From Pseudomonas mendocina (GTDB lineage Bacteria; Pseudomonadota; Gammaproteobacteria; Pseudomonadales; Pseudomonadaceae), in NCBI RefSeq assembly GCF_900636545.1, contig NZ_LR134290.1, positions 4,774,001 through 4,838,000 on the forward strand: DNA of 64,000 nt, read 5' to 3'. Both the position numbers and the translations under genes were made by a program. This document shows positions 8,470-17,489 of this stretch, piece after piece (positions within the stretch are counted from its first letter, which is position 1; each line of letters begins with the position of its first letter). The notes under the pieces were generated by a model that was not told where the DNA came from, made no database searches, and saw only the letters and a list, made by a program, of their open reading frames with translations.

Positions 8470-9561
8470 ATGCACGAAGTCGATACCCTGATCATTGGCG
8501 CCGGCGCCCTCGGCCTGGCCTGCACCGCTCGCTTGGGCACGCCTGACACGCTGATTTTGGAGGCGGAAGGGCTGATTGGCAGCCACACGTCCAGTCGCAA
8601 CTCCGAGGTTATTCATGCCGGCCTGTATTACCCACCCGGCTCGCTCAAGGCCGAGCTATGCCTGGAGGGGCGCGAACGTCTGTACGCCTGGTGCAACCAA
8701 TACGACGTGGCGCATCGGCGTATCGGCAAGCTGCTGGTGGCAGTACAGGAGAACGAAGTCGACAAGCTCGAGGCTCTGGCCAGCAACGCCGAGGCCAGCG
8801 GCGTGAACGATCTGCAAGCCATAAGCCAGTCGCATCTGTACGAACTGGAACCCGCCCTGCGTGGCGTACGCGCCCTACTCTCGCCGAGCACCGGCATCAT
8901 CGACAGCCATGCCTATCTACAATCGCTGCTGGCGGTGGCGGAGAGTCGCGGCGCACAACTGGTGCTGCACAGTCGAGTCGAACACCTGCAGCGCGACGGC
9001 GACGCCTGGATCGCCAGCGGCCACAGCGCCGGCGAGCCCTTTACCCTGCGCGCACAACGCGTAATCAACGCCGGCGGTCCCTTCGCCCAGTGCCTGGCCA
9101 GCACCATCGAAGACCTTCCGGTACCGCCGCTGCACCTGTGCCAGGGGCGCTACTTCAGCTACAGCGGGCGCTCGCCGTTTTCCCGCCTGATCTATCCCAT
9201 GCCTGAGGCCAACACCGCCGGCCTGGGCATCCACGCCACCCTCGACCTCGCTGGACAGCTGCGTTTCGGCCCGGACGTGCGCTGGCTGGATGCGCTCGAC
9301 TATCAGGTAGACGAAAGTCTGCGCACACTCTTCGCTAGCGCCATTGCCCGCTACTTTCCGGCAATCGATGCGTCCCGCCTGCAACCCGGCTACGCCGGAG
9401 TGCGCGCCAAGCTCAGCGGGCCCGGGGAACCGGCTGCCGACTTCCTGATCCAAACCCCTGCCGACCACCGTCTGCCGGGCCTGGTCAACCTGTTCGGCAT
9501 CGAATCGCCAGGGCTGACAGCCAGCCTGGCCATTGCCGAGCGGGTCGCAGGAACCCTGTAA
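8470..9561 (+). CDS. FAD-dependent oxidoreductase of the DAO / L-2-hydroxyglutarate oxidase type
   Basis: This 363-residue protein begins MHEVDTLIIGAGALGLACTA, a GxGxxG Rossmann FAD fingerprint. SRNSEVIHAGLYYPPGSLKA and GRERLYAWC are very like the L-2-hydroxyglutarate dehydrogenase (LhgO/L2HGDH) family, and GIESPGLTASLAIA near the C-terminus is the second FAD contact. The start at 8470 puts the FAD motif at the very N-terminus as expected; an in-frame ATG at 8434 adds twelve unlikely residues. It is divergent from hisB across 172 bases. The substrate is likely an L-2-hydroxy acid, but related glycine/amino-acid oxidases cannot be excluded. No CsiD-like partner is next door. Confidence 0.8.
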   Translation: MHEVDTLIIGAGALGLACTARLGTPDTLILEAEGLIGSHTSSRNSEVIHAGLYYPPGSLKAELCLEGRERLYAWCNQYDVAHRRIGKLLVAVQENEVDKLEALASNAEASGVNDLQAISQSHLYELEPALRGVRALLSPSTGIIDSHAYLQSLLAVAESRGAQLVLHSRVEHLQRDGDAWIASGHSAGEPFTLRAQRVINAGGPFAQCLASTIEDLPVPPLHLCQGRYFSYSGRSPFSRLIYPMPEANTAGLGIHATLDLAGQLRFGPDVRWLDALDYQVDESLRTLFASAIARYFPAIDASRLQPGYAGVRAKLSGPGEPAADFLIQTPADHRLPGLVNLFGIESPGLTASLAIAERVAGTL

Positions 9562-9642
9562 GGCTATAATCGGCGCCCATTATCGACGGCTGCGCCATCA
9601 CTGGCCGCCCGCACATTTCGTTATCGAAACAAGGACTCGTCC

Positions 9643-11868
9643 ATGAAAGCGCTCGGCAAGATCCTGGGCCTCTTCCTTCTCGGCTTGCTGCTGATCGTAG
9701 TGGCGCTGCTGTTCGCCCTGACTCATTTGTTCGACCCCAACGACTACAAGGACGAAATCCGCCAGATCGCCCACGATAAGGCTAACCTCGACCTGCAGCT
9801 CAAGGGCGACATCGGCTGGAGCCTGTTCCCCTGGCTGGGTCTGGAGCTAACCGATGCGACCCTGGCCAGCGCCGACACCCCGGACAAGCCCTTCGCCGAC
9901 CTGCGCATGATCGGCCTGTCGGTGCGCGTGATGCCACTGCTGCGCAAGGAGGTGCAGATGAGCGACATCCGCGTCGATGGCCTCAACCTCAACCTGCAGC
10001 GCGACGACAAGGGCCATGGCAACTGGGAAGGCGTCGGTCGCCCGGCCCAGGCCAGTACAACGCAGCCCGCGCCCAGCGAACAGGCGCCGAGTGGCGACAC
10101 GCCACCGAGCCAGCCAAGCGAAAAGCCGGCCGGCCAGCCATTGAAACTGGACATCGACAGCCTGACCCTGAGCAACTCTCGCGTTGACTACAGCGACGCA
10201 CAGAAGGGCCAGCAATTCACCGTCGAGAACATCGAGCTGAAAACCGGCGCCATTCGCGAAGGCGCCAGTATTCCGGTCAAGTTCAGCGCTTTCTTTGGCA
10301 CCAATCAGCCGGTGCTGCGTGCGCGCAGCGAAGTGGAGGGCCAACTGCGTTTCGACCGTGCTCTCAAGCGCTATCAGTTCGAAGACTTGAAACTGGCCGG
10401 CGAAGCGTCCGGCGAGCCGCTCAAGGGCAAGACGCTGAATTTCTCAGCCCAGGGCCAATTGCTGCTCGACCAGGCGGCCAACATCGCCGAGTGGAACGGC
10501 CTGAAGCTCTCCGCCAACCAGATGCGCGCCCTCGGTGAGATCAAGGCGCGCGAACTGGGCGAGGACGCGAAGATCTCCGGCGGGCTGTCCATCGCCTCGC
10601 TCAACCTGCGCGAGTTCCTCGACGGCATCGGCGTCCAATTGCCGGCCATGCAGGCTGGCGATGCCCTTAACCAGTTCGAGCTGGTCAGCCGCCTGAATGG
10701 TTCGAGCAAGGGCATGATGTTCGAAGAGCTCAACCTCAAACTCGACGGCAGCACCTTCACCGGCAAACTCGGCGTGGCCGATGTCAGCAAACAGGCGCTG
10801 CGCGTCGACCTCAAGGGCGACAAGCTCGACCTCGATCGCTACCTGCCGCCCAAAGCCAAGGACAGTGCCGCAGCTGCGCGCAAGGCCGAGGTCAAGGAGA
10901 GCATCGCCGGCGCCGGCAAGGACGGCACCACGCCCCTGCCCAAGCCGCCGACTCAACAGGCCTGGAGCAACGAGAAAGTGCTACCTGTGGACCAGTTGCG
11001 CAAACTCGACCTGCAGCTGGCGCTCAGCCTCGGCCAACTCACCTACGACAAGCACCCCCTCACCGACGTCAACCTCAAGGCCAATGGCCGTGGCGGCCTG
11101 ATCACCCTGGAGGAAGCGCGTGGCAAACTGCAGGGCGGCAGCTTCGCTGGCAGCGGGCGCATCGACGTGCGCCAGGCCGAGCCGATGATCAGCGTGGAAA
11201 AACGCCTCAGCCGTATCCCGCTGGAGCCGCTGTTGAAAAAGGACGATCAGCCGTCGCCGATCAAAGGGCTGCTCGACCTCGACGCCAAGTTCAATACCCG
11301 CGGCAACAGCCAGAAGGAGTGGGTCGAGGCACTCAACGGTAACGCCAGCTTCGTACTGAACGACGGCGTGCTGGTCGATGCCAACCTCGAACAGCAACTG
11401 TGCCGCGGCATCGCTACCCTCAACCGCAAGTCGCTGAGCAACCCGCCAACCGGCAAGGACACCCCCTTCCGCGAACTCACGGGCAGCCTCAGCGTGCGCG
11501 ACGGCGTCGCTCACAACCCCGACCTCAAGGCCCAGGTTCCCGGCCTGGCGGTCAGCGGCAATGGCGATCTCGACCTGCGTGTACTGGGTCTCGACTACAG
11601 GGTCGGTATCACCATCGAAGGCGACAAGCGTGAAATGCCGGACCCGGCCTGCCAGGTCAACGAACGTTACGTCGGCATCGAATGGCCGCTGCGCTGCCGC
11701 GGCCCACTCGAATTGGGCGCCAAGGCCTGCCGCCTGGATCAGGACGGCCTGGGCAAGATCGCTGCACGTCTGGCCGGCAACAAGCTGACCGAGAAGCTGG
11801 AAGAGAAACTCGGCGACAAGGTCAGCCCGGATCTGAAAGACGCACTCAAGGGCCTGTTCAACCGATGA
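9643..11868 (+). CDS. AsmA family envelope protein
   Basis: This is a 741-residue protein with an N-terminal membrane anchor (about residues 6-28, [20 protein letters not shown]), then [20 protein letters not shown] and [12 protein letters not shown], which are the AsmA domain hallmarks. A Pro/Ser/Gln-rich segment at about 125-165 interrupts the N-terminal part; the rest is repeating amphipathic beta structure, and the C-terminal AsmA region has [20 protein letters not shown]. AsmA-like proteins sit in the inner membrane, reach into the periplasm and are tied to phospholipid transport and outer-membrane assembly. AAGGA precedes the start and a TATAAT lies at 9565. The stop overlaps mutY by ATGA. 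Confidence 0.9.
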   Translation: MKALGKILGLFLLGLLLIVVALLFALTHLFDPNDYKDEIRQIAHDKANLDLQLKGDIGWSLFPWLGLELTDATLASADTPDKPFADLRMIGLSVRVMPLLRKEVQMSDIRVDGLNLNLQRDDKGHGNWEGVGRPAQASTTQPAPSEQAPSGDTPPSQPSEKPAGQPLKLDIDSLTLSNSRVDYSDAQKGQQFTVENIELKTGAIREGASIPVKFSAFFGTNQPVLRARSEVEGQLRFDRALKRYQFEDLKLAGEASGEPLKGKTLNFSAQGQLLLDQAANIAEWNGLKLSANQMRALGEIKARELGEDAKISGGLSIASLNLREFLDGIGVQLPAMQAGDALNQFELVSRLNGSSKGMMFEELNLKLDGSTFTGKLGVADVSKQALRVDLKGDKLDLDRYLPPKAKDSAAAARKAEVKESIAGAGKDGTTPLPKPPTQQAWSNEKVLPVDQLRKLDLQLALSLGQLTYDKHPLTDVNLKANGRGGLITLEEARGKLQGGSFAGSGRIDVRQAEPMISVEKRLSRIPLEPLLKKDDQPSPIKGLLDLDAKFNTRGNSQKEWVEALNGNASFVLNDGVLVDANLEQQLCRGIATLNRKSLSNPPTGKDTPFRELTGSLSVRDGVAHNPDLKAQVPGLAVSGNGDLDLRVLGLDYRVGITIEGDKREMPDPACQVNERYVGIEWPLRCRGPLELGAKACRLDQDGLGKIAARLAGNKLTEKLEEKLGDKVSPDLKDALKGLFNR

Positions 11869-12932
11869 GTCCCGAGCAGTTCAACGGCGCCGTGCTGGCC
11901 TGGTACGACCAGCACGGGCGCAAGGATCTGCCCTGGCAGCAGAACATCACGCCGTATCGCGTGTGGGTTTCGGAAATCATGCTGCAGCAGACCCAGGTCA
12001 GCACCGTGCTCGGCTACTTCGACCGCTTCATGGCCGCGCTGCCGACCGTGAAAGACCTGGCCGAAGCCCCCGAAGACGAAGTGCTGCACCTGTGGACGGG
12101 CCTGGGCTACTACACCCGCGCACGCAACCTGCAGAAGACCGCGCAGATCATCATCCGCGAGCACGGCGGCGAGTTCCCGCGCAGCGTTGAGGCGCTGGCC
12201 GAGCTGCCCGGTATCGGCCGCTCCACCGCCGGCGCCATCGCCAGCCTTAGCATGGGCGTGCGTGCGCCGATCCTCGACGGCAACGTCAAGCGCGTGCTGG
12301 CGCGCTACGTGGCGCAGGAGGGCTATCCGGGCGAGCCGAAAGTGGCCAAGCAGCTGTGGGACGTGGCCGAGCGCCTCACCCCGCACGAGCGCGTCAACCA
12401 CTACACCCAGGCGATGATGGACCTCGGCGCCACCCTGTGCACGCGCAGCAAACCCACCTGCCTACTGTGCCCGGTGCGCAGCGGCTGCCAGGCACATCTG
12501 CTCGGTCTGGAAATCCGCTATCCCATACCGAAGCTACGCAAGACGCTGCCGCAGAAACGCACCCTGATGCCGATTCTGGTTAACGATTCCGGCGACATCC
12601 TGCTCTATCGCCGCCCAGCCACTGGCCTGTGGGGTGGGCTGTGGAGCCTGCCGGAACTGGACGATCTCGCCCAACTCGATAGCCTTGCCCAGCAGCAACA
12701 ACTGCGCCTCGGCGAGCGCCGCGAACTGGAAGGCCTGACCCACACCTTCAGCCATTTCCAACTGGCCATCGAACCTTGGCTAATCAAGGCCACCGAGCAG
12801 CCGGGCCGCGTGGCCGAGGCCGACTGGCTCTGGTATAACCTCGCCACCCCGCCGCGCCTGGGCCTCGCCGCCCCGGTGAAGAAGCTGCTCAAACGCGCGG
12901 CGCAAGCCATTACCGCTGGAGAACCGACATGA
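11865..12932 (+). CDS. mutY: Adenine DNA glycosylase MutY
   Basis: This 355-residue enzyme removes adenine paired with 8-oxoguanine. The start at 11865 overlaps the asmA-like stop (ATGA) and gives [24 protein letters not shown], the usual MutY N-terminus. The catalytic Glu is in [12 protein letters not shown], the helix-hairpin-helix is [12 protein letters not shown], the catalytic Asp is in [13 protein letters not shown], and the 4Fe-4S cluster cysteines are in [17 protein letters not shown] (C-x6-C-x2-C-x5-C). The C-terminal NUDIX-like 8-oxoG recognition domain follows from about residue 225. It overlaps yggX by ATGA. Confidence 0.97.
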   Translation: MSPEQFNGAVLAWYDQHGRKDLPWQQNITPYRVWVSEIMLQQTQVSTVLGYFDRFMAALPTVKDLAEAPEDEVLHLWTGLGYYTRARNLQKTAQIIIREHGGEFPRSVEALAELPGIGRSTAGAIASLSMGVRAPILDGNVKRVLARYVAQEGYPGEPKVAKQLWDVAERLTPHERVNHYTQAMMDLGATLCTRSKPTCLLCPVRSGCQAHLLGLEIRYPIPKLRKTLPQKRTLMPILVNDSGDILLYRRPATGLWGGLWSLPELDDLAQLDSLAQQQQLRLGERRELEGLTHTFSHFQLAIEPWLIKATEQPGRVAEADWLWYNLATPPRLGLAAPVKKLLKRAAQAITAGEPT

Positions 12933-13201
12933 CCCGCACCGTACAGTGCCGCAAATACAAACAGGAACTGCCCGGCCTGGATCGCGCGCCCTACCCCGGC
13001 GCCAAAGGCGAAGACATCTTCAATAACGTTTCCAAGCAGGCCTGGGACGAGTGGCAGAAGCACCAGACCATGCTGATCAATGAGCGTCGTCTGAACATGA
13101 TGAACGCCGAAGACCGCAAGTTCCTGCAGACCGAGATGGACAAGTTCCTCTCTGGCGAGGAATACGCCCAGGCCGAAGGCTACGTACCGCCGAGCGAGTG
13201 A
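12929..13201 (+). CDS. yggX: Probable Fe(2+)-trafficking protein YggX
   Basis: This 90-residue protein starts [20 protein letters not shown] and has PYPGAKG and the conserved helical part with [16 protein letters not shown]. The single conserved Cys (residue 7) is present. In enterobacteria YggX protects Fe-S clusters against oxidation, so the translational overlap with mutY, an Fe-S enzyme for oxidative DNA damage, is meaningful; the mutY-yggX pairing is widely conserved. Confidence 0.96.
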   Translation: MTRTVQCRKYKQELPGLDRAPYPGAKGEDIFNNVSKQAWDEWQKHQTMLINERRLNMMNAEDRKFLQTEMDKFLSGEEYAQAEGYVPPSE

Positions 13202-13208
13202 CGACACC

Positions 13209-13232
13209 CGTGGGAGGGGCTTCAGCCGCGAC
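13209..13232. repeat. REP-type palindromic repeat
   Basis: GTGGGAGGGGCTTCAGCCGC lies just past yggX and is related to the copies at 16630 and 62180 (core GGAGCGGCTTCAGCCGCG). Confidence 0.6.
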
Positions 13233-13335
13233 AAGCGTCGCTTATTGCCAACGTGCAGCCCGGCTCGCCCTCCCCGTTTTTCAGCGCTCACGAACCTAAG
13301 CGCCCGAAATAATTAAATATTTTTCAAACCCGCGC

Positions 13336-13364
13336 TTGACACTGATCCTTCAAATCCGTCTAAT
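13336..13364 (+). promoter_or_regulatory. Promoter of tRNA-Phe
   Basis: A perfect TTGACA (13336-13341) is followed by a 17-base spacer and TCTAAT (13359-13364), one mismatch from TATAAT. The tRNA begins 12 bases later. Confidence 0.78.
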
Positions 13365-13376
13365 AGCGCCCCGTTG

Positions 13377-13452
13377 GCCCAGGTAGCTCAGTTGGTAGAG
13401 CAGGGGATTGAAAATCCCCGTGTCGGCGGTTCGATTCCGTCCCTGGGCACCA
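13377..13452 (+). tRNA. tRNA-Phe (anticodon GAA)
   Basis: A full cloverleaf is visible: acceptor GCCCAGG pairs with CCTGGGC, then A and an encoded CCA. The D arm is AGCTCAGTTGGTAGAGC, the anticodon stem GGGGA/TCCCC with loop TTGAAAA gives anticodon GAA at 13410-13412, and the T arm contains GGTTCGATTCC. It is a single gene with its own promoter and terminator. Confidence 0.97.
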
Positions 13453-13460
13453 TATTTGAA

Positions 13461-13490
13461 AAAGGCTCACAGCAATGTGAGCCTTTTTTC
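13461..13490 (+). terminator. Terminator of tRNA-Phe
   Basis: AAGGCTCAC, a short loop and GTGAGCCTT are followed by a T run, starting 9 bases after the tRNA. Confidence 0.9.
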
Positions 13491-13719
13491 TATCTGTAGA
13501 AAATGGCAGCCCTCCTGCCATGGCCATGTACAGCATCGTCAACCTCAGGGACGCCCGCTGCCATGTACGATCAGACGCCCACCTCCCCTCGCGACCTGGC
13601 CCGCAACCTGCACACCTTCGCACAGCCCTGCCAGGCGCCACTCACTATCGAAGCTCAACGCCGTTTGCGCGCGACTACGCACGCCAGCCCAACCCTTTGA
13701 TGCCGTCAAGAAGAAGCCC
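13491..13719. other. Non-coding gap between tRNA-Phe and hsdM
   Basis: The hsdM frame stays open upstream through this gap and even through the tRNA, but there is no ribosome site supporting an earlier start. A 45-codon frame from 13563 has no recognisable product. I see no repeat of the tRNA 3' end here. It probably carries the hsdM promoter. Confidence 0.5.
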
Positions 13720-15234
13720 ATGAGCCATAGCCCGATCAGCCAGGACGAAATCAACGCCATCATCTGGAAGTCCTGCGACACCTTCCGCGGCAGCGTGGAT
13801 GCCAGCGACTACAAGAACTACGTGCTGACCATGCTGTTTCTCAAGTACCTCAGCGACGTCTGGCAGGATCACTACGAGGCCTACCAGGCCAAGTACGGCA
13901 ACGAGCCGGCGCTGATCGCCGCGATGATGAAGACCGAGCGCTTCGTGCTGCCCGAGTCGGCCAACTTCTACAGCCTGCACAAGAATCGCCACCTGCCCGG
14001 CAACGGCGAGCGTATCGACAAGGCCCTGCACGCCATCGAAGACGCCAACAGCAGCAAGCTGCGCGACGTATTCCAGGACATCAGCTTCAACGCCAACAAG
14101 CTCGGCGAGGAAAAGAGCAAGAACGACCTGCTGCGCCACCTGCTGGAAGACTTCGCCCAGCCGGGGATGAACCTGCGCCCCTCGCGCATCGGCGATCTGG
14201 ACATCATCGGCAACGCCTACGAATTTCTGATTTCGCGCTTTGCCGCCGGCGCCGGCAAGACCGCCGGTGAGTTCTATACCCCGCCGCAAGTCAGCGACCT
14301 GCTGGCCGAACTGCTCGACCCGCAGCCGGGCGAGCAGATTTGCGACCCAGCGTGCGGCTCGGCCTCGCTGCTGATGAAGTGCGGGCGCAAGGTGCTGAGC
14401 AAGACCGGCTCGCGCGACTACGCCCTGTTCGGCCAGGAGTCCATCGGCGCCACCTGGGCGCTGGCGAAAATGAACCTGTTCCTGCATGGCGAGGACAACC
14501 ACCGGGTCGAATGGGGCGACAGCATCCGCAACCCGAAACTGCTGGATGCCAGCGGCGGCCTGATGCATTTCGACGTGGTCACGGCCAACCCGCCCTTCTC
14601 CCTGGAGAAATGGGGCATCGAACAGGCCGAGCGCGACAAGTTCGGCCGCTTCCAGCGCGGCCTGCCGCCGAAGACCAAGGGCGACTACGCCTTTATCCTG
14701 CATATGATCGAAACGCTGAAACCCGGCACTGGCCGCATGGGCGTGGTGGTGCCCCACGGCGTGCTGTTCCGTGGCGGCAGCGAAGGCAAGATCCGCCAGG
14801 CGTTGATCGAAGAAAACCTGCTGGACGCCGTGATCGGCCTGCCGGAAAAACTCTTCTTCGGCACCGGCATCCCGGCCGCCATCCTGCTGTTCCGCAAGGC
14901 CAAGAGCGGCGACGACGTACTGTTTATCGACGCCTCGCGCGACTTCGTCGCTGGCAAGAACCAGAACCAGCTGGGGCCGCAGCAGCTTGAGCGCATCGTC
15001 GCCGCCTACCGTGCCCGACAGCACCAGAGCCGCTACGCGGAACGGGTCGAGCTGCAGCGCATCCGCGAGAACGACTACAACCTGAATATCCCGCGCTATG
15101 TGGATACCTTCAAGGCCGAAGAAGAAATCGACCTGCTGGCGATCAAGGCTGAGCGTGAAGAGTTGGAGCGGGAGCTGTTGGAGCTAAAGCGGGAGATGGA
15201 TGGGTATTTGAAGGAGCTGGGTTATGGTGCCTGA
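13720..15234 (+). CDS. hsdM: Type I restriction-modification DNA methyltransferase subunit HsdM
   Basis: This 504-residue adenine-N6 methyltransferase has the HsdM_N helical domain (DEINAIIWKSCDTFRGSVDASDY) followed by the SAM-binding core. Motif I is DPACGS (residues 209-214) and the catalytic motif IV is NPPF (290-293, in TANPPFS). A C-terminal helical tail (EREELERELLELKREMDGYL) contacts HsdS. The start at 13720 gives MSHSPISQDEINAI, the standard family start and length. It overlaps hsdS by 11 bases. It works as M2S1 to methylate, and as R2M2S1 with the hsdR at 19436 to restrict. Confidence 0.95.
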   Translation: MSHSPISQDEINAIIWKSCDTFRGSVDASDYKNYVLTMLFLKYLSDVWQDHYEAYQAKYGNEPALIAAMMKTERFVLPESANFYSLHKNRHLPGNGERIDKALHAIEDANSSKLRDVFQDISFNANKLGEEKSKNDLLRHLLEDFAQPGMNLRPSRIGDLDIIGNAYEFLISRFAAGAGKTAGEFYTPPQVSDLLAELLDPQPGEQICDPACGSASLLMKCGRKVLSKTGSRDYALFGQESIGATWALAKMNLFLHGEDNHRVEWGDSIRNPKLLDASGGLMHFDVVTANPPFSLEKWGIEQAERDKFGRFQRGLPPKTKGDYAFILHMIETLKPGTGRMGVVVPHGVLFRGGSEGKIRQALIEENLLDAVIGLPEKLFFGTGIPAAILLFRKAKSGDDVLFIDASRDFVAGKNQNQLGPQQLERIVAAYRARQHQSRYAERVELQRIRENDYNLNIPRYVDTFKAEEEIDLLAIKAEREELERELLELKREMDGYLKELGYGA

Positions 15235-16441
15235 TAGCTGGGTCATCAAAGACCTTGGTGATATAGCCACTATTTCCTCTGGTGGTACCCCCAGCCGTTC
15301 CCAGAGCGAATACTGGGATGGAGATATTCCCTGGGTTACAACAGCAGAAATCAACTTCGGCACGATTACCAAGACAGCCCAAAAGATCACTTCATTGGGC
15401 ATGCAGTGTTCATCGGCAAAATTATTCCCGAAAAACACCATCTTGATGGCCATGTACGGCCAGGGTAAAACACGCGGCCAAGTTGCTAAGCTAAGTATAG
15501 AGGCAACAACCAACCAGGCCTGCGCAGCGATAATTCTCAAAAGCGGCTACTCACACGAATACCTCTTTCAGTACCTACAGTCCGAGTATGAAAATATTCG
15601 TGGCATGAGCAATGGTGGCAGCCAAAACAACCTGAGCGCCGGTTTAATTAAAGAAATTCCAGTTCCTGTACCGCCATTCGCAGAACAAACCAAGATCGCC
15701 CAAATCCTTTCCACCTGGGACAAAGCCATCGCCACCACCGAGCGTCTGCTTGCCAATAGCAAGCAGCAGAAGCAGGCCCTGATACAGCACTTACTGACAG
15801 GGCAAAAGCGCTTACGGGGCTTTTCGCAGAATTGGCGTAGAGCCTCTGTTGCAAGCTGCTTACTGGGCTCTAGTCTACGTAACACAAACTCCAGGCTGAG
15901 CGTAGAAGACGTCATGTCGGTCAATAAAACCGACGGCATGATCCCGATGAGGGAGCAGACCATCGGCAAGTCGATTGATCGCTATAAAATCGTCAAGCCT
16001 GGCTGGTTCGCTTACAACCCCATGCGTATTAACGTTGGCTCTATTTGTCGCTGGCATAAAGAAACCGACTGCCTAGTCAGCCCAGACTATGTCGTATTCG
16101 AGTGCAATGAAGAGGTACTGCTTGGCGCCTACTTCGATCACTTCCGAAGGTCGGAGTCATGGACAAGCTATATGGAGAGTGCTGGAAATGGCAGCGTTCG
16201 AGTCCGAATCTATCTCACCGATTTGAGCCAGCTTGAAATTCCGCTGCCATCACTCCCCGAACAACAAAAAATCGCCCAGGTACTCTCCACCGCCGATGCC
16301 GAAATCGCCAATCTGCAAGCCCAGCTGGACAAGCTGAAGCTGGAGAAAAAGGCCCTGATGCAACAACTGCTGACCGGCAAACGCCGGGTGCGCCTGGACG
16401 ACGAGGAAGAGGATCTGGCGCCGATCCGTAGGGTGGGTTAG
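15224..16441 (+). CDS. hsdS: Type I restriction-modification specificity subunit HsdS
   Basis: This 405-residue specificity subunit has two target-recognition domains (about 1-150 and 205-335). Each is followed by a conserved helical repeat: EQTKIAQILSTWDKAIATTE with QHLLTGQKRL in the middle, and EQQKIAQVLSTADAEIANL with QQLLTGKRRV at the end. AAGGAG precedes the ATG, which lies inside hsdM. The recognition domains have visibly lower GC (near 50% by eye) than the flanking genes, as expected for segments exchanged between strains; the helical repeats return to high GC. The stop codon lies inside a GTAGGGTG repeat element, so the last residues (IRRVG) are encoded by the repeat. The DNA target cannot be predicted from sequence alone. 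Confidence 0.94.
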   Translation: MVPDSWVIKDLGDIATISSGGTPSRSQSEYWDGDIPWVTTAEINFGTITKTAQKITSLGMQCSSAKLFPKNTILMAMYGQGKTRGQVAKLSIEATTNQACAAIILKSGYSHEYLFQYLQSEYENIRGMSNGGSQNNLSAGLIKEIPVPVPPFAEQTKIAQILSTWDKAIATTERLLANSKQQKQALIQHLLTGQKRLRGFSQNWRRASVASCLLGSSLRNTNSRLSVEDVMSVNKTDGMIPMREQTIGKSIDRYKIVKPGWFAYNPMRINVGSICRWHKETDCLVSPDYVVFECNEEVLLGAYFDHFRRSESWTSYMESAGNGSVRVRIYLTDLSQLEIPLPSLPEQQKIAQVLSTADAEIANLQAQLDKLKLEKKALMQQLLTGKRRVRLDDEEEDLAPIRRVG

Positions 16442-16497
16442 GCGCCTGTCGCGGGCGGAACAACCAGCCCCCAGGTCAGAGGCGCCGTAACCCACCG
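16428..16497. repeat. GTAGGGTGGG inverted-repeat element overlapping the hsdS stop
   Basis: GGTGGGTTA-GGCGCC at 16432-16446 is matched by GGCGCC-G-TAACCCACC at 16481-16496. The TAG of hsdS (16439-16441) lies in the left arm. Element ends match those at 5946 and 36266. Confidence 0.75.
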
Positions 16498-16629
16498 AGC
16501 GGGCTTGCAGCCAACCACGATGCTGGGCACTACACCGTCCGCCAATGCTGGATGCCTACCGTTTCGGGCGATCGATACGCTGATCGCCACGCGGCTTGCG
16601 CCCTCGACGTGGCGGTATGCTGGCCTCGC

Positions 16630-16652
16630 TTCGCGGCTGAAGCCGCTCCTAC
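16630..16652. repeat. REP-type palindromic repeat
   Basis: CGCGGCTGAAGCCGCTCCTA is the reverse complement of the REP core at 62180. Together with the element at 16428 it fills much of the 244-base gap before the YecA-like gene. Confidence 0.65.
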
Positions 16653-16685
16653 ACTGATCGCTGGTGCTTCATCGATGGAGGCTTC

Positions 16686-17345
16686 ATGCACGACACACCG
16701 CTAACGCCGGAAGAACTGGATTTTCTCGACGCCGCCTTGCTGGATCACGGCAACGATGACTCGGTGCTCGGTATCTCCGAACTGGACGGCTTCTTTACCG
16801 CGCTGGTTTCCGGCCCCGAAGCGGTGATGCCCAGCACCTGGCTGCCGGAGCTGTGGGGCGGCGTGCTGCCGACCTTTGCCAGTATCGACGAAGAACAGGC
16901 CGTGCTAAGCCTGCTGCTGCGCCATATGAACGATATCGCCAGCCTGCTGATGACCCAGCCCGAACACTTCACCGCGCTGTTCTACGAGAACGAACACCAG
17001 GGCAAGCCCGTGACCGTGATCGAGGAATGGTGCTTCGGCTATATGCGTGGCGTCGATCTGGGCCAATGGCCGCCACTACCGGAACCCCAGGCCAGCCAGC
17101 TAGAGGCCATCGCCCTGCATGGCCGCGAAGAACACTTCGACAAGCTCGATGGCCTGAGCCTGGAACAACACCAGGCCCTGGTCGACGGTATCGAACCCGC
17201 CGCCATCGCCCTGCATGCCTACTGGCTGTCCCTGCGCAGCACCCAACCAGCAAACGCTCCGGCGCACTCAGTCAAGATGCCGGGGCGTAACGAGCCCTGC
17301 ATCTGTGGCAGCGGCAAGAAGTTCAAGCACTGCTGCCTACACTGA
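16686..17345 (+). CDS. YecA/UPF0149 family protein with C-terminal SEC-C zinc motif
   Basis: This 219-residue protein has the UPF0149/YecA domain at the N-terminus (LTPEELDFLDAALLDHG, SELDGFFTALVSGPE, EEWCFGYMRGVDL) and a SEC-C zinc motif at the very C-terminus (RNEPCICGSGKKFKHCC). GGAGG sits ahead of the ATG. SEC-C tails bind zinc and, in SecA, contact SecB and ribosomes; the role of YecA proteins is unclear. It lies between hsdS and the AlbA-type gene on the same strand, 144 bases before the latter, but this family is not a known restriction component, so it may be a passenger. Confidence 0.85.
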   Translation: MHDTPLTPEELDFLDAALLDHGNDDSVLGISELDGFFTALVSGPEAVMPSTWLPELWGGVLPTFASIDEEQAVLSLLLRHMNDIASLLMTQPEHFTALFYENEHQGKPVTVIEEWCFGYMRGVDLGQWPPLPEPQASQLEAIALHGREEHFDKLDGLSLEQHQALVDGIEPAAIALHAYWLSLRSTQPANAPAHSVKMPGRNEPCICGSGKKFKHCCLH

Positions 17346-17489
17346 GGCTCAGCGCCAACGGTGCCGCCTTGGCGCGCCTCTGGTATCGTCTGGCAAACCT
17401 CTGCAAGGAAGCCTTATGCAGCCCTCCAGCGCCCTCACCCGCTCGCCACTGCGTCTTGCCGCCGCCGTTTTCGGAGGCTGCGAGCACTG

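Noticed and set aside
13408..13719. N-terminal extension of hsdM through the tRNA-Phe
   Set aside because: The frame is open but crosses the tRNA and its terminator; the family start at 13720 gives normal length.
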